Positions 45,502 to 54,909 of a stretch of 64,000 nt of DNA are shown in pieces. Positions within the stretch are counted from its first letter, which is position 1. Every line of letters begins with the position of its first letter. The translations under genes and the position numbers were made by a program. This DNA comes from Massilia rubra (GTDB taxonomy: Bacteria; Pseudomonadota; Gammaproteobacteria; Burkholderiales; Burkholderiaceae_D): the NCBI RefSeq assembly GCF_011682065.1, contig NZ_VUYU01000004.1, positions 1-64,000 of the forward strand. The letters are read 5' to 3'. The notes below the pieces were generated by a model. That model saw nothing but the letters and a program-made list of their open reading frames with translations, was not told the origin of the DNA and did no database searches.

Positions 45502-46209
45502 ATGATCAATGCAACCCTCTTTGATTTGGAAAACCGTGTCCCGCAGGTCAAGCCGTTTTCATCGATCGATGAAGTCCGCAGCTACGACCTGGGCATGCGC
45601 AAGTCGGCGCTGGTGGCCTACCTGAAGCCGGCCAAGCGCATCTTGAGCTACTGCAATGACACCAACCGCGACCTGTTCGAGGTGGGTACCGGCACCGGCC
45701 TGCTGTCGCTGTATGTGGGGGGCAAGCGGCCCGAGCACATCATCTCGAGCGTCGAAGAAAACGTCACCCTGCTGGAGGTGGCGGAAGAAAACCTGAGCCT
45801 GAGCGTCTGGTGCACCGCGCCGAGCAATATCGAGTTCGAGCTGTGCAAACTGCACAAGTTTCCCTTTGCGAATGCGAGCGCCGATATCGTCTACTCGTTT
45901 TCTTCCATGCATTTGTGGAAAAAGCCGGTCGAGACCCTCAAGGAGATCAGCCGCATCTGCAAGCCGGGCGGCGTGGTGCTGCTGTTCGACACCAACCGCC
46001 ATGCGGAAGAGGGGCATATCACCTTCGTGCTGCAATTCGTCAAGGAAGGCGCGAACGAGTTCATGGATTCGCTGCGCGCCTCCTACAGCCCGCGCGAGGT
46101 CAAGGACTTGCTGGCCCAGGCCGGGCTGTCCGAGTGGCGCGTGTATGAGGACGAACTGGGCCTGGTGGTGTCCTCGGTGGTGCTGGACGACCTGGAGGAA
46201 TGCCCGTGA
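45502..46209 (+). CDS. Class I SAM-dependent methyltransferase, partner of the HemN-like enzyme
   Basis: 235 residues with a Rossmann methyltransferase core: motif I LFEVGTGTGLLSLYVG, an acidic loop at the next strand (SSVEEN), and a post-motif ISRICKPGGVVLLFDTN typical of small-molecule methyltransferases. The GTGTG glycine loop should bind SAM. It is encoded 21 bases after the HemN-like enzyme and ahead of a 62-codon gene whose start overlaps its stop. By analogy with C10Q in CC-1065 biosynthesis, it may resolve a SAM-methylene adduct made by the radical SAM enzyme into a cyclopropane. Ordinary O-, N- or C-methylation of a pathway intermediate is the alternative. Confidence 0.87.
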   Translation: MINATLFDLENRVPQVKPFSSIDEVRSYDLGMRKSALVAYLKPAKRILSYCNDTNRDLFEVGTGTGLLSLYVGGKRPEHIISSVEENVTLLEVAEENLSLSVWCTAPSNIEFELCKLHKFPFANASADIVYSFSSMHLWKKPVETLKEISRICKPGGVVLLFDTNRHAEEGHITFVLQFVKEGANEFMDSLRASYSPREVKDLLAQAGLSEWRVYEDELGLVVSSVVLDDLEECP

Positions 46210-46388
46210 ACGACCGCGCCCAGACCGTGGAGCAAGCCATCGTCGCTTGCTTCGAGAAAGTCCTGGCGGCGTTCGGATCGAGCTTCGCCCTGATGTACTT
46301 CGGACCGGAATGGTTCTACACCGATGACGACGGGCGCGACCCGCCGCCGCCTGTGGCCCCCGTTCCGCACGACAACCGCCTACACTGA
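46200..46388 (+). CDS. Small 62-residue protein, unknown
   Basis: The start ATG 46200 overlaps the methyltransferase stop by ten bases; a GTG at 46206 is an alternative. The sequence has an N-terminal amphipathic helix (QAIVACFEKVLAAFGSSFA), an aromatic segment (YFGPEWFY), an acidic patch (DDDGRD) and a proline-rich, His-ended tail. It ends 9 bases before the next start. Codon use and position support a real gene, perhaps an accessory subunit. A ribosomal peptide precursor is conceivable because two radical SAM genes are near, but there is no leader/core motif or protease to support it. Confidence 0.6.
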   Translation: MPVNDRAQTVEQAIVACFEKVLAAFGSSFALMYFGPEWFYTDDDGRDPPPPVAPVPHDNRLH

Positions 46389-46397
46389 GACCGCCCT

Positions 46398-47264
<867 letters not shown>

Positions 47265-47275
47265 CCAGGCCCATC

Positions 47276-48799
47276 ATGCGAATTCTCTTGATCTCAACCA
47301 ACAAGATCCGTGTGCCGCGGCCTGCGCTCCCGATCGGGGTCGCCTACATCAGCGCGGCCCTGAAGGCGGCCGGCCACGAGGTCCACATGCTCGACTTGCT
47401 GTGGGAGCCGCGCGAACTGAAGGCGGTGCTGTCGACCTTGCAGGAAATCAAGCCCGACGTGGTCGGCATCGCCATCCGCAATCTCGACAACCTCACCTTC
47501 ATCGATCCGGTGTTCTTCGGCCCGATCACGCACAAGATCGTGCAGTGCGTGCGCAAGTACTCGACGGCCTACGTGGTCATGGGCGGCAGCGGCTTTTCGG
47601 TCGAGCCGAAAGACATGTTCCAGTACGCGCGTCCCGATTTCGGCATCGCGGGGGAGGGCGAGGATGCGATTGTCGAATTGCTGGACTATCTGCAGACCGG
47701 CAAAGGCAGCCTGACCACCATCTCCGGGCTGTGCTACATCGATCCGACCACCGGCTACTTCCACCAGAACCCGACCCTGGGCAAGGTCAATGTCAAGCTG
47801 CTCGTACCCGACCGCAGCATCTACGATCCGCGCTACTTCGAGGAAACGGTGGCCGCCGCCACCGATCTCACCCGCGACTACCAGCCGGCCATCGAAACCC
47901 TGCAAACCAAGCGCGGCTGCAAGCTGCATTGCTCGTACTGCATCATCAAGAAGACCGAGGGGCGCGGCAACCGCTTCAAGGACCCGCGCGAAGTGGTGGA
48001 AGAAATCCGCATTGCAATGGTGACCAACCCGATGGTGCGCGAATTCGAAATCGTCGACGCCACCTTCAACTATCCGCTCGACTATGCCATGGAAGTGTGC
48101 GAAGAAATCGTGCGCGCCGAGCTGAACGTGCCCTGGTACTGCCAGCTCACCCCGAATGCGATCACGCCCGAGTTCGTCAACCTGCTGGAACGGGCCGGCT
48201 GCATCCGGGTCGACCTGGGCACCGATTCGTTCTCGGACGCCTCGCTGGAACAGTTGATGAAGGGCTTCGACATGGCCAAGGTGGTCGAAGTCGACCAGCT
48301 TTTGCAAAAAAGCAAGGTTGAATTCACCCATTGCGTGTTCCTCGGCGGCCCCGGCGAGGGCTCGCGCGAATTGCGCGAGTCGGTGCTGGCCCCGACCAAG
48401 TACCTCAAGCCGAACCAGATCTACGCCAACCTGGGCATCCGCATCCTCAGCGACACCAAGCTGCAGCGTATCGCGGTGAAGAATGGCTTGATCGAAGAAG
48501 ACCACAATATGTTCATTCCCACCTTCTACGTCGAGCCGGAGTTGCTGGAAGACCCGGCCACCCTCACGTTTGTCCGCGATATGTACTTGCAAAACAAGAA
48601 CTGGTATCTGTGGTGGGGCTTGAAGGGCCAGGATCTGTACCAGCGCAGCAGGGAAACCATCAAGCGCGTCGACGACATGCACAAGGAATACCGGCACGCG
48701 ATGCAGGGCGTCGAGCCGCTGATCCTGCCGCCGGTCAAGGCGCCGATCGCGACCCAGGTGCGCTTCATGCCGATGCCCCAGCAGGCGCCGGCGGCATGA
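47276..48799 (+). CDS. Cobalamin-binding-type radical SAM protein
   Basis: 507 residues. The N-terminal ~140 residues form a B12-binding-like Rossmann domain (MRILLISTNK; PDVVGIAIRN; YVVMGGSGFSV) and are followed by a radical SAM domain with KRGCKLHCSYC (CxxxCxxC) near residue 215. The DxHxxG cobalamin motif is not seen, so the cofactor may be bound base-off without it or be absent. This class performs C-methylation at unactivated carbon, ring contraction or similar chemistry. The gene's stop overlaps the glycosylase start. It probably tailors an aromatic or peptide intermediate made in this operon. Confidence 0.85.
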   Translation: MRILLISTNKIRVPRPALPIGVAYISAALKAAGHEVHMLDLLWEPRELKAVLSTLQEIKPDVVGIAIRNLDNLTFIDPVFFGPITHKIVQCVRKYSTAYVVMGGSGFSVEPKDMFQYARPDFGIAGEGEDAIVELLDYLQTGKGSLTTISGLCYIDPTTGYFHQNPTLGKVNVKLLVPDRSIYDPRYFEETVAAATDLTRDYQPAIETLQTKRGCKLHCSYCIIKKTEGRGNRFKDPREVVEEIRIAMVTNPMVREFEIVDATFNYPLDYAMEVCEEIVRAELNVPWYCQLTPNAITPEFVNLLERAGCIRVDLGTDSFSDASLEQLMKGFDMAKVVEVDQLLQKSKVEFTHCVFLGGPGEGSRELRESVLAPTKYLKPNQIYANLGIRILSDTKLQRIAVKNGLIEEDHNMFIPTFYVEPELLEDPATLTFVRDMYLQNKNWYLWWGLKGQDLYQRSRETIKRVDDMHKEYRHAMQGVEPLILPPVKAPIATQVRFMPMPQQAPAA

Positions 48800-49524
48800 G
48801 GCACGCGGCCATCATCGCCGAGCTGGAAAGCGCACTGCAGGCGAACGCGTCGGCGCAGCTGGCGCTCTCCCTGCAGCGCTACTTTCCCGAGCCGATCAGC
48901 GCGCTGGGCGTATCGAACACCGAGGTGGTGAAAATCGCCGCCCAGGCGTTCGCGCGCCATGCCGCGCTCTCGCCCGACGAATGGCTGGCGCTGGCCGATC
49001 ATTTCGCGCACTCGCATGCGTATCACGAGCATTTCATCCTGGCCTCGGCGCTGGTGGCGAAAGTGGCGCCCGGCCTGGACGACGAAGGACGGCTGCTGGA
49101 CCGCTTCCAGGCCTGGCTGGAGGCCGACGTGAGCAACTGGGCGCAGTGCGACGACCTGTGCATCAAGCCGCTCTACGTTTACCTCAAGCGCCGTCCGCAC
49201 TTGCTGGAACGGATTTACGCCTGGGGCCAGTCCGACAGCCCGTGGTGCCGCCGGGCGTCGAACGTGGCCCTGGTCAAATTCGTGGGCCGCAGCGAGAATT
49301 TTGATCTTGAACAGATGTTCGCCAACTGCAAGCGCCTGCTGGCCGATGGCGACCCCTACGTGCAAAAAGGGATCGGCTGGATGCTGAAGGTGGCCAGCCA
49401 GTACGAATTGCAGCCGGTACTGGCCTTCGTGCGCAAGCACTTGTCGCTGATGGAGCGCCCGACCCTGCGCTATGCCATCGAAAAGCTGCCGGCCGAGATG
49501 CGGCGCACCTTCACCCAAGCTTGA
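48796..49524 (+). CDS. AlkD-family DNA glycosylase, predicted self-resistance
   Basis: 242 residues, all-helical HEAT-like fold. By alignment to Bacillus AlkD the three catalytic residues are kept: Trp115 and Asp119 in NWAQCD (AlkD W109/D113) and Trp195 in YVQKGIGW (AlkD W187). Other family blocks are PWCRRASNVAL and the final arginine/lysine-rich helix. AlkD removes bulky or cationic alkyl-purines without base flipping. In the CC-1065 and yatakemycin producers the AlkD-type glycosylases C10R5 and YtkR2 protect the host by excising the drug-adenine adduct. The ATG at 48796 overlaps the radical SAM stop by four bases. Its place inside the operon argues for dedicated self-protection and not general repair. 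Confidence 0.9.
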   Translation: MRHAAIIAELESALQANASAQLALSLQRYFPEPISALGVSNTEVVKIAAQAFARHAALSPDEWLALADHFAHSHAYHEHFILASALVAKVAPGLDDEGRLLDRFQAWLEADVSNWAQCDDLCIKPLYVYLKRRPHLLERIYAWGQSDSPWCRRASNVALVKFVGRSENFDLEQMFANCKRLLADGDPYVQKGIGWMLKVASQYELQPVLAFVRKHLSLMERPTLRYAIEKLPAEMRRTFTQA

Positions 49525-49551
49525 CCAGTCACAGAATTGAAAGGGTAACAA

Positions 49552-50649
49552 ATGCACATACATGCCTATCAGCACCGGGCCGGTTTGAATTGCGAGACAA
49601 CGTGCATGCGCAACGTGCTGGCCGTGCACGGGGTGGAGTTTTCGGAAGAAGTCTTGCTCGGCCTCGATGGCGGCTTCGGCTTCGGCTACTTCGAGCGGCG
49701 CGACAACGGGCCCGATATCGTCATCGGCCGCCAGCAGATCTTTTCCGGGCAGGCGCTGCGCCTGCTCGGCGTGCGGGCCAGGAGTTTGCAGGGCAGCGGC
49801 GCGGCCATCCTGCTCGATCAACTCAAGCTGGAGCGCCCGGTCATCGCGCGTGTCGACCTGAGCGAACTGCCGTTCTGGAACAGTCACGGGGGCGCGCCAT
49901 TCGGCGGCTATTTCATCAACCTGGTGGGCCACGACGACGGCCAGTTCACGGTGTCGGACGCCGGCTTCCCGGACCTGCAATCCATCAGCGAAGACGCATT
50001 GAACCGGGCGCGCACCAGCAAGCGTTCGCCGCCGATCAATCCGGAGCGCTGGTGCCACGTCATCGAATCGGTGTGCGGCACGCCCGACCTGGCCCGGGTC
50101 GGCTACTTCGCGGTCGAAAATTGCGTGCGCGATGTGCTCAAGCCCAGCATCGGCAATCTCGGCCTGCCAGGCCTGAAGCAGTTCGCCGCCGGGGTGCGCA
50201 ACTGGTCGCGCACCAAGACCGGCACGGTGAAGATGCAATTGTGGTCCGACGGCGGCGTCCACGAAGTGTCGGCGCTGGCTTGCCAGCTGCAGAGCCTGGG
50301 CCGGGCGATCGAAGTGTTCGGCACCGGCGGCGGCTTGTTCCGGCCCATGTGGAGCCGCTTCCTGCATACCTTCGGCGACCTGGTCGGCGACGAGCGCCTG
50401 CTCGACGCGGCCCAGACCATGACGTCCAGCGCCCACCTGTGGACCATGCTCGGCCGCAACCTGCTCGAGGTCGCCCCGGATAGCAGCCAGGCCGCGCTGG
50501 ATCAGCAGCTGGCCGGGCTGGTCGAGACGATCGATCGCATCTACCAGCTCGAGCGCAAGGCCATGGACGGCCTGCGCTCGATCCGGCCGCTGGCCACGCG
50601 GGTGCCGCCCGCCGCCGCCCACCTCAACACCACTTCCAACTTCGCCTGA
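49552..50649 (+). CDS. BtrH-type acyltransferase-like protein 1 (BtrH_N plus C-terminal domain)
   Basis: 365 residues. The N-terminus contains the BtrH_N motif with NCETTCMRNVL (Cys14) and GGFGFGYF; the rest corresponds to the DUF4872-type region. BtrH moves the AHBA side chain from its carrier to the aminoglycoside in butirosin synthesis, forming an amide bond with a cysteine enzyme. In most homologues the first residue of the motif is His before Cys; here it is Asn (NC), and the second copy at 53854 keeps HC. The start at 49552 has AAAGGG upstream. It likely couples an activated acid to an amine in the product. Confidence 0.75.
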   Translation: MHIHAYQHRAGLNCETTCMRNVLAVHGVEFSEEVLLGLDGGFGFGYFERRDNGPDIVIGRQQIFSGQALRLLGVRARSLQGSGAAILLDQLKLERPVIARVDLSELPFWNSHGGAPFGGYFINLVGHDDGQFTVSDAGFPDLQSISEDALNRARTSKRSPPINPERWCHVIESVCGTPDLARVGYFAVENCVRDVLKPSIGNLGLPGLKQFAAGVRNWSRTKTGTVKMQLWSDGGVHEVSALACQLQSLGRAIEVFGTGGGLFRPMWSRFLHTFGDLVGDERLLDAAQTMTSSAHLWTMLGRNLLEVAPDSSQAALDQQLAGLVETIDRIYQLERKAMDGLRSIRPLATRVPPAAAHLNTTSNFA

Positions 50650-50663
50650 GAAAGCAAGCTGCC

Positions 50664-53600
50664 ATGGCCAAAGATTACATCCGCCTGGACGGCGTGCGCA
50701 CCCACAACCTGAAAGGGGTGAGCCTGCGCATCCCGAAAAATCAGTTGGTGGTCGTGACCGGCGTGTCGGGCTCCGGCAAGTCCTCGCTGATCTTCGACAC
50801 CTTGTACAAGTACGCCAAGGCGCTCTACCTGGGCGCGCTCGGCAGCGCCAATATGGATGCCGGCGAGAGCGACTACCAGGTCGAGCAGATCGGCGGGGTG
50901 CAGGCGCCGGTGGCGCTGGAACAATCGACCCGGCGCCTGTCCAACCCGCGCTCCACGGTCGGGACCCTGCTCGGCATCGAGCGCTCGCTGCGGGTCCTGT
51001 TTGCCCGCTGCGGCGCGCCGGCCTGCCCGGCTTGCCTCGGAGCGGTCGATGCGCGCCTGCAGTGCGGCGCTTGCGGCTGCATTGCCGAGCCGCTTACGCC
51101 CAGCCACTTCAGCGCCAACCGCAAGGAGGGCATGTGCCTCGAATGCAATGGCATGGGACGGGTGACGGCGTTCAGCGAAGAGAAGGTGGTGCCGGACCGC
51201 GCGCGCAGCCTGACCTGGATCTGGGACAATGCGGTCGGCGGCACCTACAGCATTCCCAACGTGCGCAAGGTGTTCGAGGCCATGTGCGCCGACAAGGGCA
51301 TTGCGCTGGACGTGCCCTACGACAGCTTGAGCGAGGCGCAGCGCGCGATGGTGCTGCATGGTTGCGAGGATACCTACTTCGTCTCGGTCGGCAAGGTGTC
51401 GAACAATATGCGCTTTGACGGCATTCTCGGCTACCTCGACAAGCAGTACCGCAATACCTCGTCCGCCACCCGCCGCGTGGCGCTCGAATCCTACCTGGGC
51501 GAATCGCATTGCACGGCCTGCGGCGGCGCCCGCCTGCGGCCGGAGTCGCTGGCCGTCAGGATCGCCGGCTACACCATCGCCGAGCTGCAGCAAGTGTCGG
51601 CCCGCCAGCTGGGCGAGACCTTGCAGGCGCTGGCCGGGAGCCTGGCGCTGTCGCCGGCCGCCGCCGAAGTGTTGCGCCTGTGCCTGACACAGTGCCGCAA
51701 CCTAAGCGATGTGGGCCTGCCTTACCTGACCCTGGCGCGCAAGGTCACCTCCCTGTCCGATGGCGAGCTGCAGCGCATCCTGCTGGCCCAGCATGTCGCC
51801 TCCGACCTGAGCGGCGTGATGTATATATTGGATGAGCCGTCCATCGGCCTGCACGAACGCGATACCCGCAAGCTGTTGTCGGTGCTGACCCAACTGCGCG
51901 ACATGGGCAACAGCGTGATCGTCATCGAGCACGACGAGACCATCATCCGCGCCGCCGACTGGCTGATCGAGATCGGACCGGGCGCGGGGCAGGATGGCGG
52001 CCAGGTGGTGTTCGAGGGCAGCTTTGCCGACATGCGCGCCAGCGCCGCCAGCCTCACCGCGCGCTGCCTGGCGCAGCCCCTTGGCCAGCGCCCCCGGCGC
52101 GACCTGTCGGGCGCGCCATGGTTCACTGTCGCGCCCAGCAACCGCAACAACCTGAAGGCCGCCAGCGCCAGCTTCCCGTTCAATGCGCTCACCTGCGTGA
52201 CGGGCGTGTCGGGGGCCGGCAAAAGCAGCCTGGTGCGCAGTGTCTACGAGCAGGCCGTGCGCGCCATGGACGAGGCGCCGGCCGGCGAGTCCAAGCCATC
52301 CAAGGCCGCCAAGGGCGCCAGGGGCGCGGCCAGGACGGCCGGGCGCTTCGACAGTGTCGTCAACGTCGAGCAAAAGCCGATCGGCCGCTCCACCCGCAGC
52401 ACCATCGCCACCTATATCGGCATCAGCGACGATATCCGCGACCTGTTCGCCGCCCATCCGCAAGCGGCGGCCGCCGACCTCGGGCGCGCGCACTTCAGCA
52501 CCAATGTCGCGGGCGGGCGCTGCGAAACCTGCAAAGGCCAGGGCGAGGTGGAAGTCGATATGCACTTCCTCAAGAGCGACTACGTGGAATGCCCGGAATG
52601 CAATGGCATGCAATTCCATGAGGACGTGCTGGCGATCCGTTGGGAAGGCAAGAATATCCATGAACTGCTGGCCCTGTCGGCCAATGAGGCGCTCGGCTTT
52701 TTCGCCGGACACGACCAGCCCCAGTGCGAGCGCATCGGCAAGGCGCTCGGCCTGTTGACGGAATTCGGCATCGCCTACCTGACGCTGGGGCAGTCGACCA
52801 CGAGCCTGTCCGGGGGCGAGGCGCAGCGCATCAACCTGGTCGCCGAACTGGCCGCCAAGAAGGCCGGGCACACCCTGTACATCTTCGACGAACCGACGCG
52901 CGGCCTGCACATGGCCGACCTGGCGCACCTGACGCGCATGGTCGATGGCTTGCTGGCCCAGGGACATACGGTACTGATGATCGAACACAATATGGACATG
53001 ATCTGGCTGGCCGATCACGTCATCGATGTCGGTCCGGAGGGCGGGGAGCAGGGCGGCAACGTGCTCTACAGCGGCAGCATCGATGGCTTGCTCGAATGCG
53101 CGGCCAGCTATACGGGACGCTACCTGGCCCAGTACCGGGACCAGCGCAGCGGGGCGGCGCCGGCGCCGACGGCGTCTTCCGCAGCGCGCGATGGCTTGCC
53201 GGCCCGCACCAGCGCCACGCTGGCCCAGGCCGGCGCGCTGCATTTCCCCGCGCCGGCACAATTCCAGCACACCTGGGATGCGGTCACGACCCTGGCCGAT
53301 TCGGTGCGCGACAGCGACAGCGCCGCGCTGCTGACCGAGTTCCTGGGCGCGGATGCCGGCAGCGAGCAACTCAGCGGCCTGAACCGGGTGCACCACGCGG
53401 CCATCTATCTCGGCGACTATGAGAACGACCAGGACGTGTTCGCCTGGTTCGCCTTCCTCGACCAGCTGGCCCACGCCGGGCTGGTGCGCGGCGTCGAGCA
53501 CGGCCCGTCCTACATCGCGCCCAAGCAATACGGCACTCCCGGCTGGTGGGCATCGCTGGAACGGGCGGACGGCTTCGTGATCGAGATGTTCTGCTGCCGT

Positions 53601-53861
53601 GCCTTCGGCCCGTGGCTGGAACGCACCCCCGTCCAGCGCGCCCGCCTGATGTCGCACGCCGCACTGGCCGTCAACGAGCGCGAGCAAGTGCTGCCGACCC
53701 TGCAAGCGCTGGCGCGCTCCCAGCCGCAGGTGGAACTGATCGCCTTCACCGAAGGCGATGAGCTCGGTCACTGCTACGGACACTTACGCAACAACCACAA
53801 CAATTTTGTCATTGAGCTGGTCCATAGCCATGGGGCGGCACGGGAGAACATTCATGTCTGA
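50664..53861 (+). CDS. UvrA-like drug-resistance ATPase without UvrB-binding domain, fused to a C-terminal VOC-like domain
   Basis: 1065 residues. Two ABC ATPase halves: Walker A GVSGSGKSS near 35, signature LSDGELQRI near 363 with ILDEPS; second half GVSGAGKSS near 515, LSGGEAQRINL near 715 and IFDEPTRGLH. Zinc-finger cysteines occur in CGAPACPACL, CTACGGARL and CETCKGQGE. Unlike UvrA, the first zinc block follows the first ATPase core directly, so the ~120-residue UvrB-binding domain is missing, as in DrrC-type proteins. From about residue 840 an Ala-rich linker leads to ~160 residues (HHAAIYLGDY, DGFVIEMFCC, CYGHLRNN, FVIELVHSHG) that resemble a vicinal-oxygen-chelate fold with H/E/H/E-like metal ligands. 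It should remove or sequester drug bound to DNA. The VOC call is by pattern only. Confidence 0.88.
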   Translation: MAKDYIRLDGVRTHNLKGVSLRIPKNQLVVVTGVSGSGKSSLIFDTLYKYAKALYLGALGSANMDAGESDYQVEQIGGVQAPVALEQSTRRLSNPRSTVGTLLGIERSLRVLFARCGAPACPACLGAVDARLQCGACGCIAEPLTPSHFSANRKEGMCLECNGMGRVTAFSEEKVVPDRARSLTWIWDNAVGGTYSIPNVRKVFEAMCADKGIALDVPYDSLSEAQRAMVLHGCEDTYFVSVGKVSNNMRFDGILGYLDKQYRNTSSATRRVALESYLGESHCTACGGARLRPESLAVRIAGYTIAELQQVSARQLGETLQALAGSLALSPAAAEVLRLCLTQCRNLSDVGLPYLTLARKVTSLSDGELQRILLAQHVASDLSGVMYILDEPSIGLHERDTRKLLSVLTQLRDMGNSVIVIEHDETIIRAADWLIEIGPGAGQDGGQVVFEGSFADMRASAASLTARCLAQPLGQRPRRDLSGAPWFTVAPSNRNNLKAASASFPFNALTCVTGVSGAGKSSLVRSVYEQAVRAMDEAPAGESKPSKAAKGARGAARTAGRFDSVVNVEQKPIGRSTRSTIATYIGISDDIRDLFAAHPQAAAADLGRAHFSTNVAGGRCETCKGQGEVEVDMHFLKSDYVECPECNGMQFHEDVLAIRWEGKNIHELLALSANEALGFFAGHDQPQCERIGKALGLLTEFGIAYLTLGQSTTSLSGGEAQRINLVAELAAKKAGHTLYIFDEPTRGLHMADLAHLTRMVDGLLAQGHTVLMIEHNMDMIWLADHVIDVGPEGGEQGGNVLYSGSIDGLLECAASYTGRYLAQYRDQRSGAAPAPTASSAARDGLPARTSATLAQAGALHFPAPAQFQHTWDAVTTLADSVRDSDSAALLTEFLGADAGSEQLSGLNRVHHAAIYLGDYENDQDVFAWFAFLDQLAHAGLVRGVEHGPSYIAPKQYGTPGWWASLERADGFVIEMFCCRAFGPWLERTPVQRARLMSHAALAVNEREQVLPTLQALARSQPQVELIAFTEGDELGHCYGHLRNNHNNFVIELVHSHGAARENIHV

Positions 53862-54909
53862 AGTTAAGTTCAAGCCCTTCTCGGGCGTGCATTGCGAATC
53901 GACCATGCTGGTCAACCTGCTGGGGCAGCAAGGCATCGCGCTGTCCGAAGACATGGTGTTCGGGCTTGGCATGGGCCTGTCCTACATCCACTGGCAATCG
54001 AGCGGCATGCCCTATCCCTTCATCGGCGGGCGGGTCAAGCCCGATCTGCTGGCGGAAAACCTGTCCGCCGTGCTGGGCGTGAAGTTCGATGTGCGCGAGT
54101 CGTCCTCGGACTCGCGCGCCATGAACAATGCGCTCGGCGCACTTGAAGAAGGCAAGCTGGTCGGACTCAAGCTCGATCACTACTACCTGGAGTATTTCCA
54201 GGAAAAGGCGGTGCATTTCCACGCCCACTACGCCACCATGTACAAGGCCGACGAGCAGGGCGCCTGGCTGGTCGACACCGAGGATGCCAAAGGCGGCGGC
54301 TATACCAGTTTCGACAGCCTGACCGAAGCGCGCTCCGCCAAGGGACCGATGAGCTCGAAAAGCCTGTCGGTGACCGTGGCCGACGGCCCCTGGCTGGCTG
54401 AACTGCGCGAGCACCTGGCGGACAGGCTGCCGACCGCCTTCTTTATTGCGCTGGCCGCCAACGCGCATACCTACCTCCATCCGCCCATCAAGAACATGGG
54501 GTACAAGGGCATCCTGACGACCAGCGAAAAGATCACGAGCTGGCTCGACGAGATCGACAACCCGGGCGAATCGCTGCCGATCATCGCCATGTTGATGGAG
54601 CGCGCCGGTACCGGCGGGGGCATGTTCCGGAAAATCTATGCGCGCTTCCTCCAGCAGGGCAGCAAACTGACCGGCGTCAAGGCGCTGGCCCCCGCGGCCA
54701 AGGAGTTCGAGGCCATCGCCGGCCTCTGGACCGAGGTGGCGCAATTGATCGAGCGCGCAGGCAAGAGCGGCAGCAAGGATGCCCTGGCCAGCGCCAGCAA
54801 GCTGCTGGCCGAGATTTCCGGGCGCGAGCAGGCCCAGTTCACGGTGCTCGAAGCGCTGGCGCGCGAGGCCATCGACAAGGCCCCGTCGACTGAAGGAGCG
54901 CGGCAATGA
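53854..54909 (+). CDS. BtrH-type acyltransferase-like protein 2 (BtrH_N plus DUF4872)
   Basis: 351 residues. The canonical motif is VHCESTMLVNLL (Cys14), followed by GLGMGLSYIHW. The C-terminal half includes LWTEVAQLIERAGKS and a helical end. The start was set at ATG 53854, inside the end of the UvrA-like gene, with GGGAGA upstream; the longer in-frame start at 53758 is rejected. With the first BtrH-like protein and the PaaK-like ligase it suggests two successive amide couplings of aryl acids. The stop overlaps the ligase start by four bases. Confidence 0.8.
   Translation: MSEVKFKPFSGVHCESTMLVNLLGQQGIALSEDMVFGLGMGLSYIHWQSSGMPYPFIGGRVKPDLLAENLSAVLGVKFDVRESSSDSRAMNNALGALEEGKLVGLKLDHYYLEYFQEKAVHFHAHYATMYKADEQGAWLVDTEDAKGGGYTSFDSLTEARSAKGPMSSKSLSVTVADGPWLAELREHLADRLPTAFFIALAANAHTYLHPPIKNMGYKGILTTSEKITSWLDEIDNPGESLPIIAMLMERAGTGGGMFRKIYARFLQQGSKLTGVKALAPAAKEFEAIAGLWTEVAQLIERAGKSGSKDALASASKLLAEISGREQAQFTVLEALAREAIDKAPSTEGARQ

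Noticed and set aside
48526-50622. 698-codon minus-strand open frame, and a similar one at 51702-53783
   Set aside because: Both are antisense to clearly homologous + strand genes (AlkD/BtrH and UvrA-like) and have shadow-like composition.
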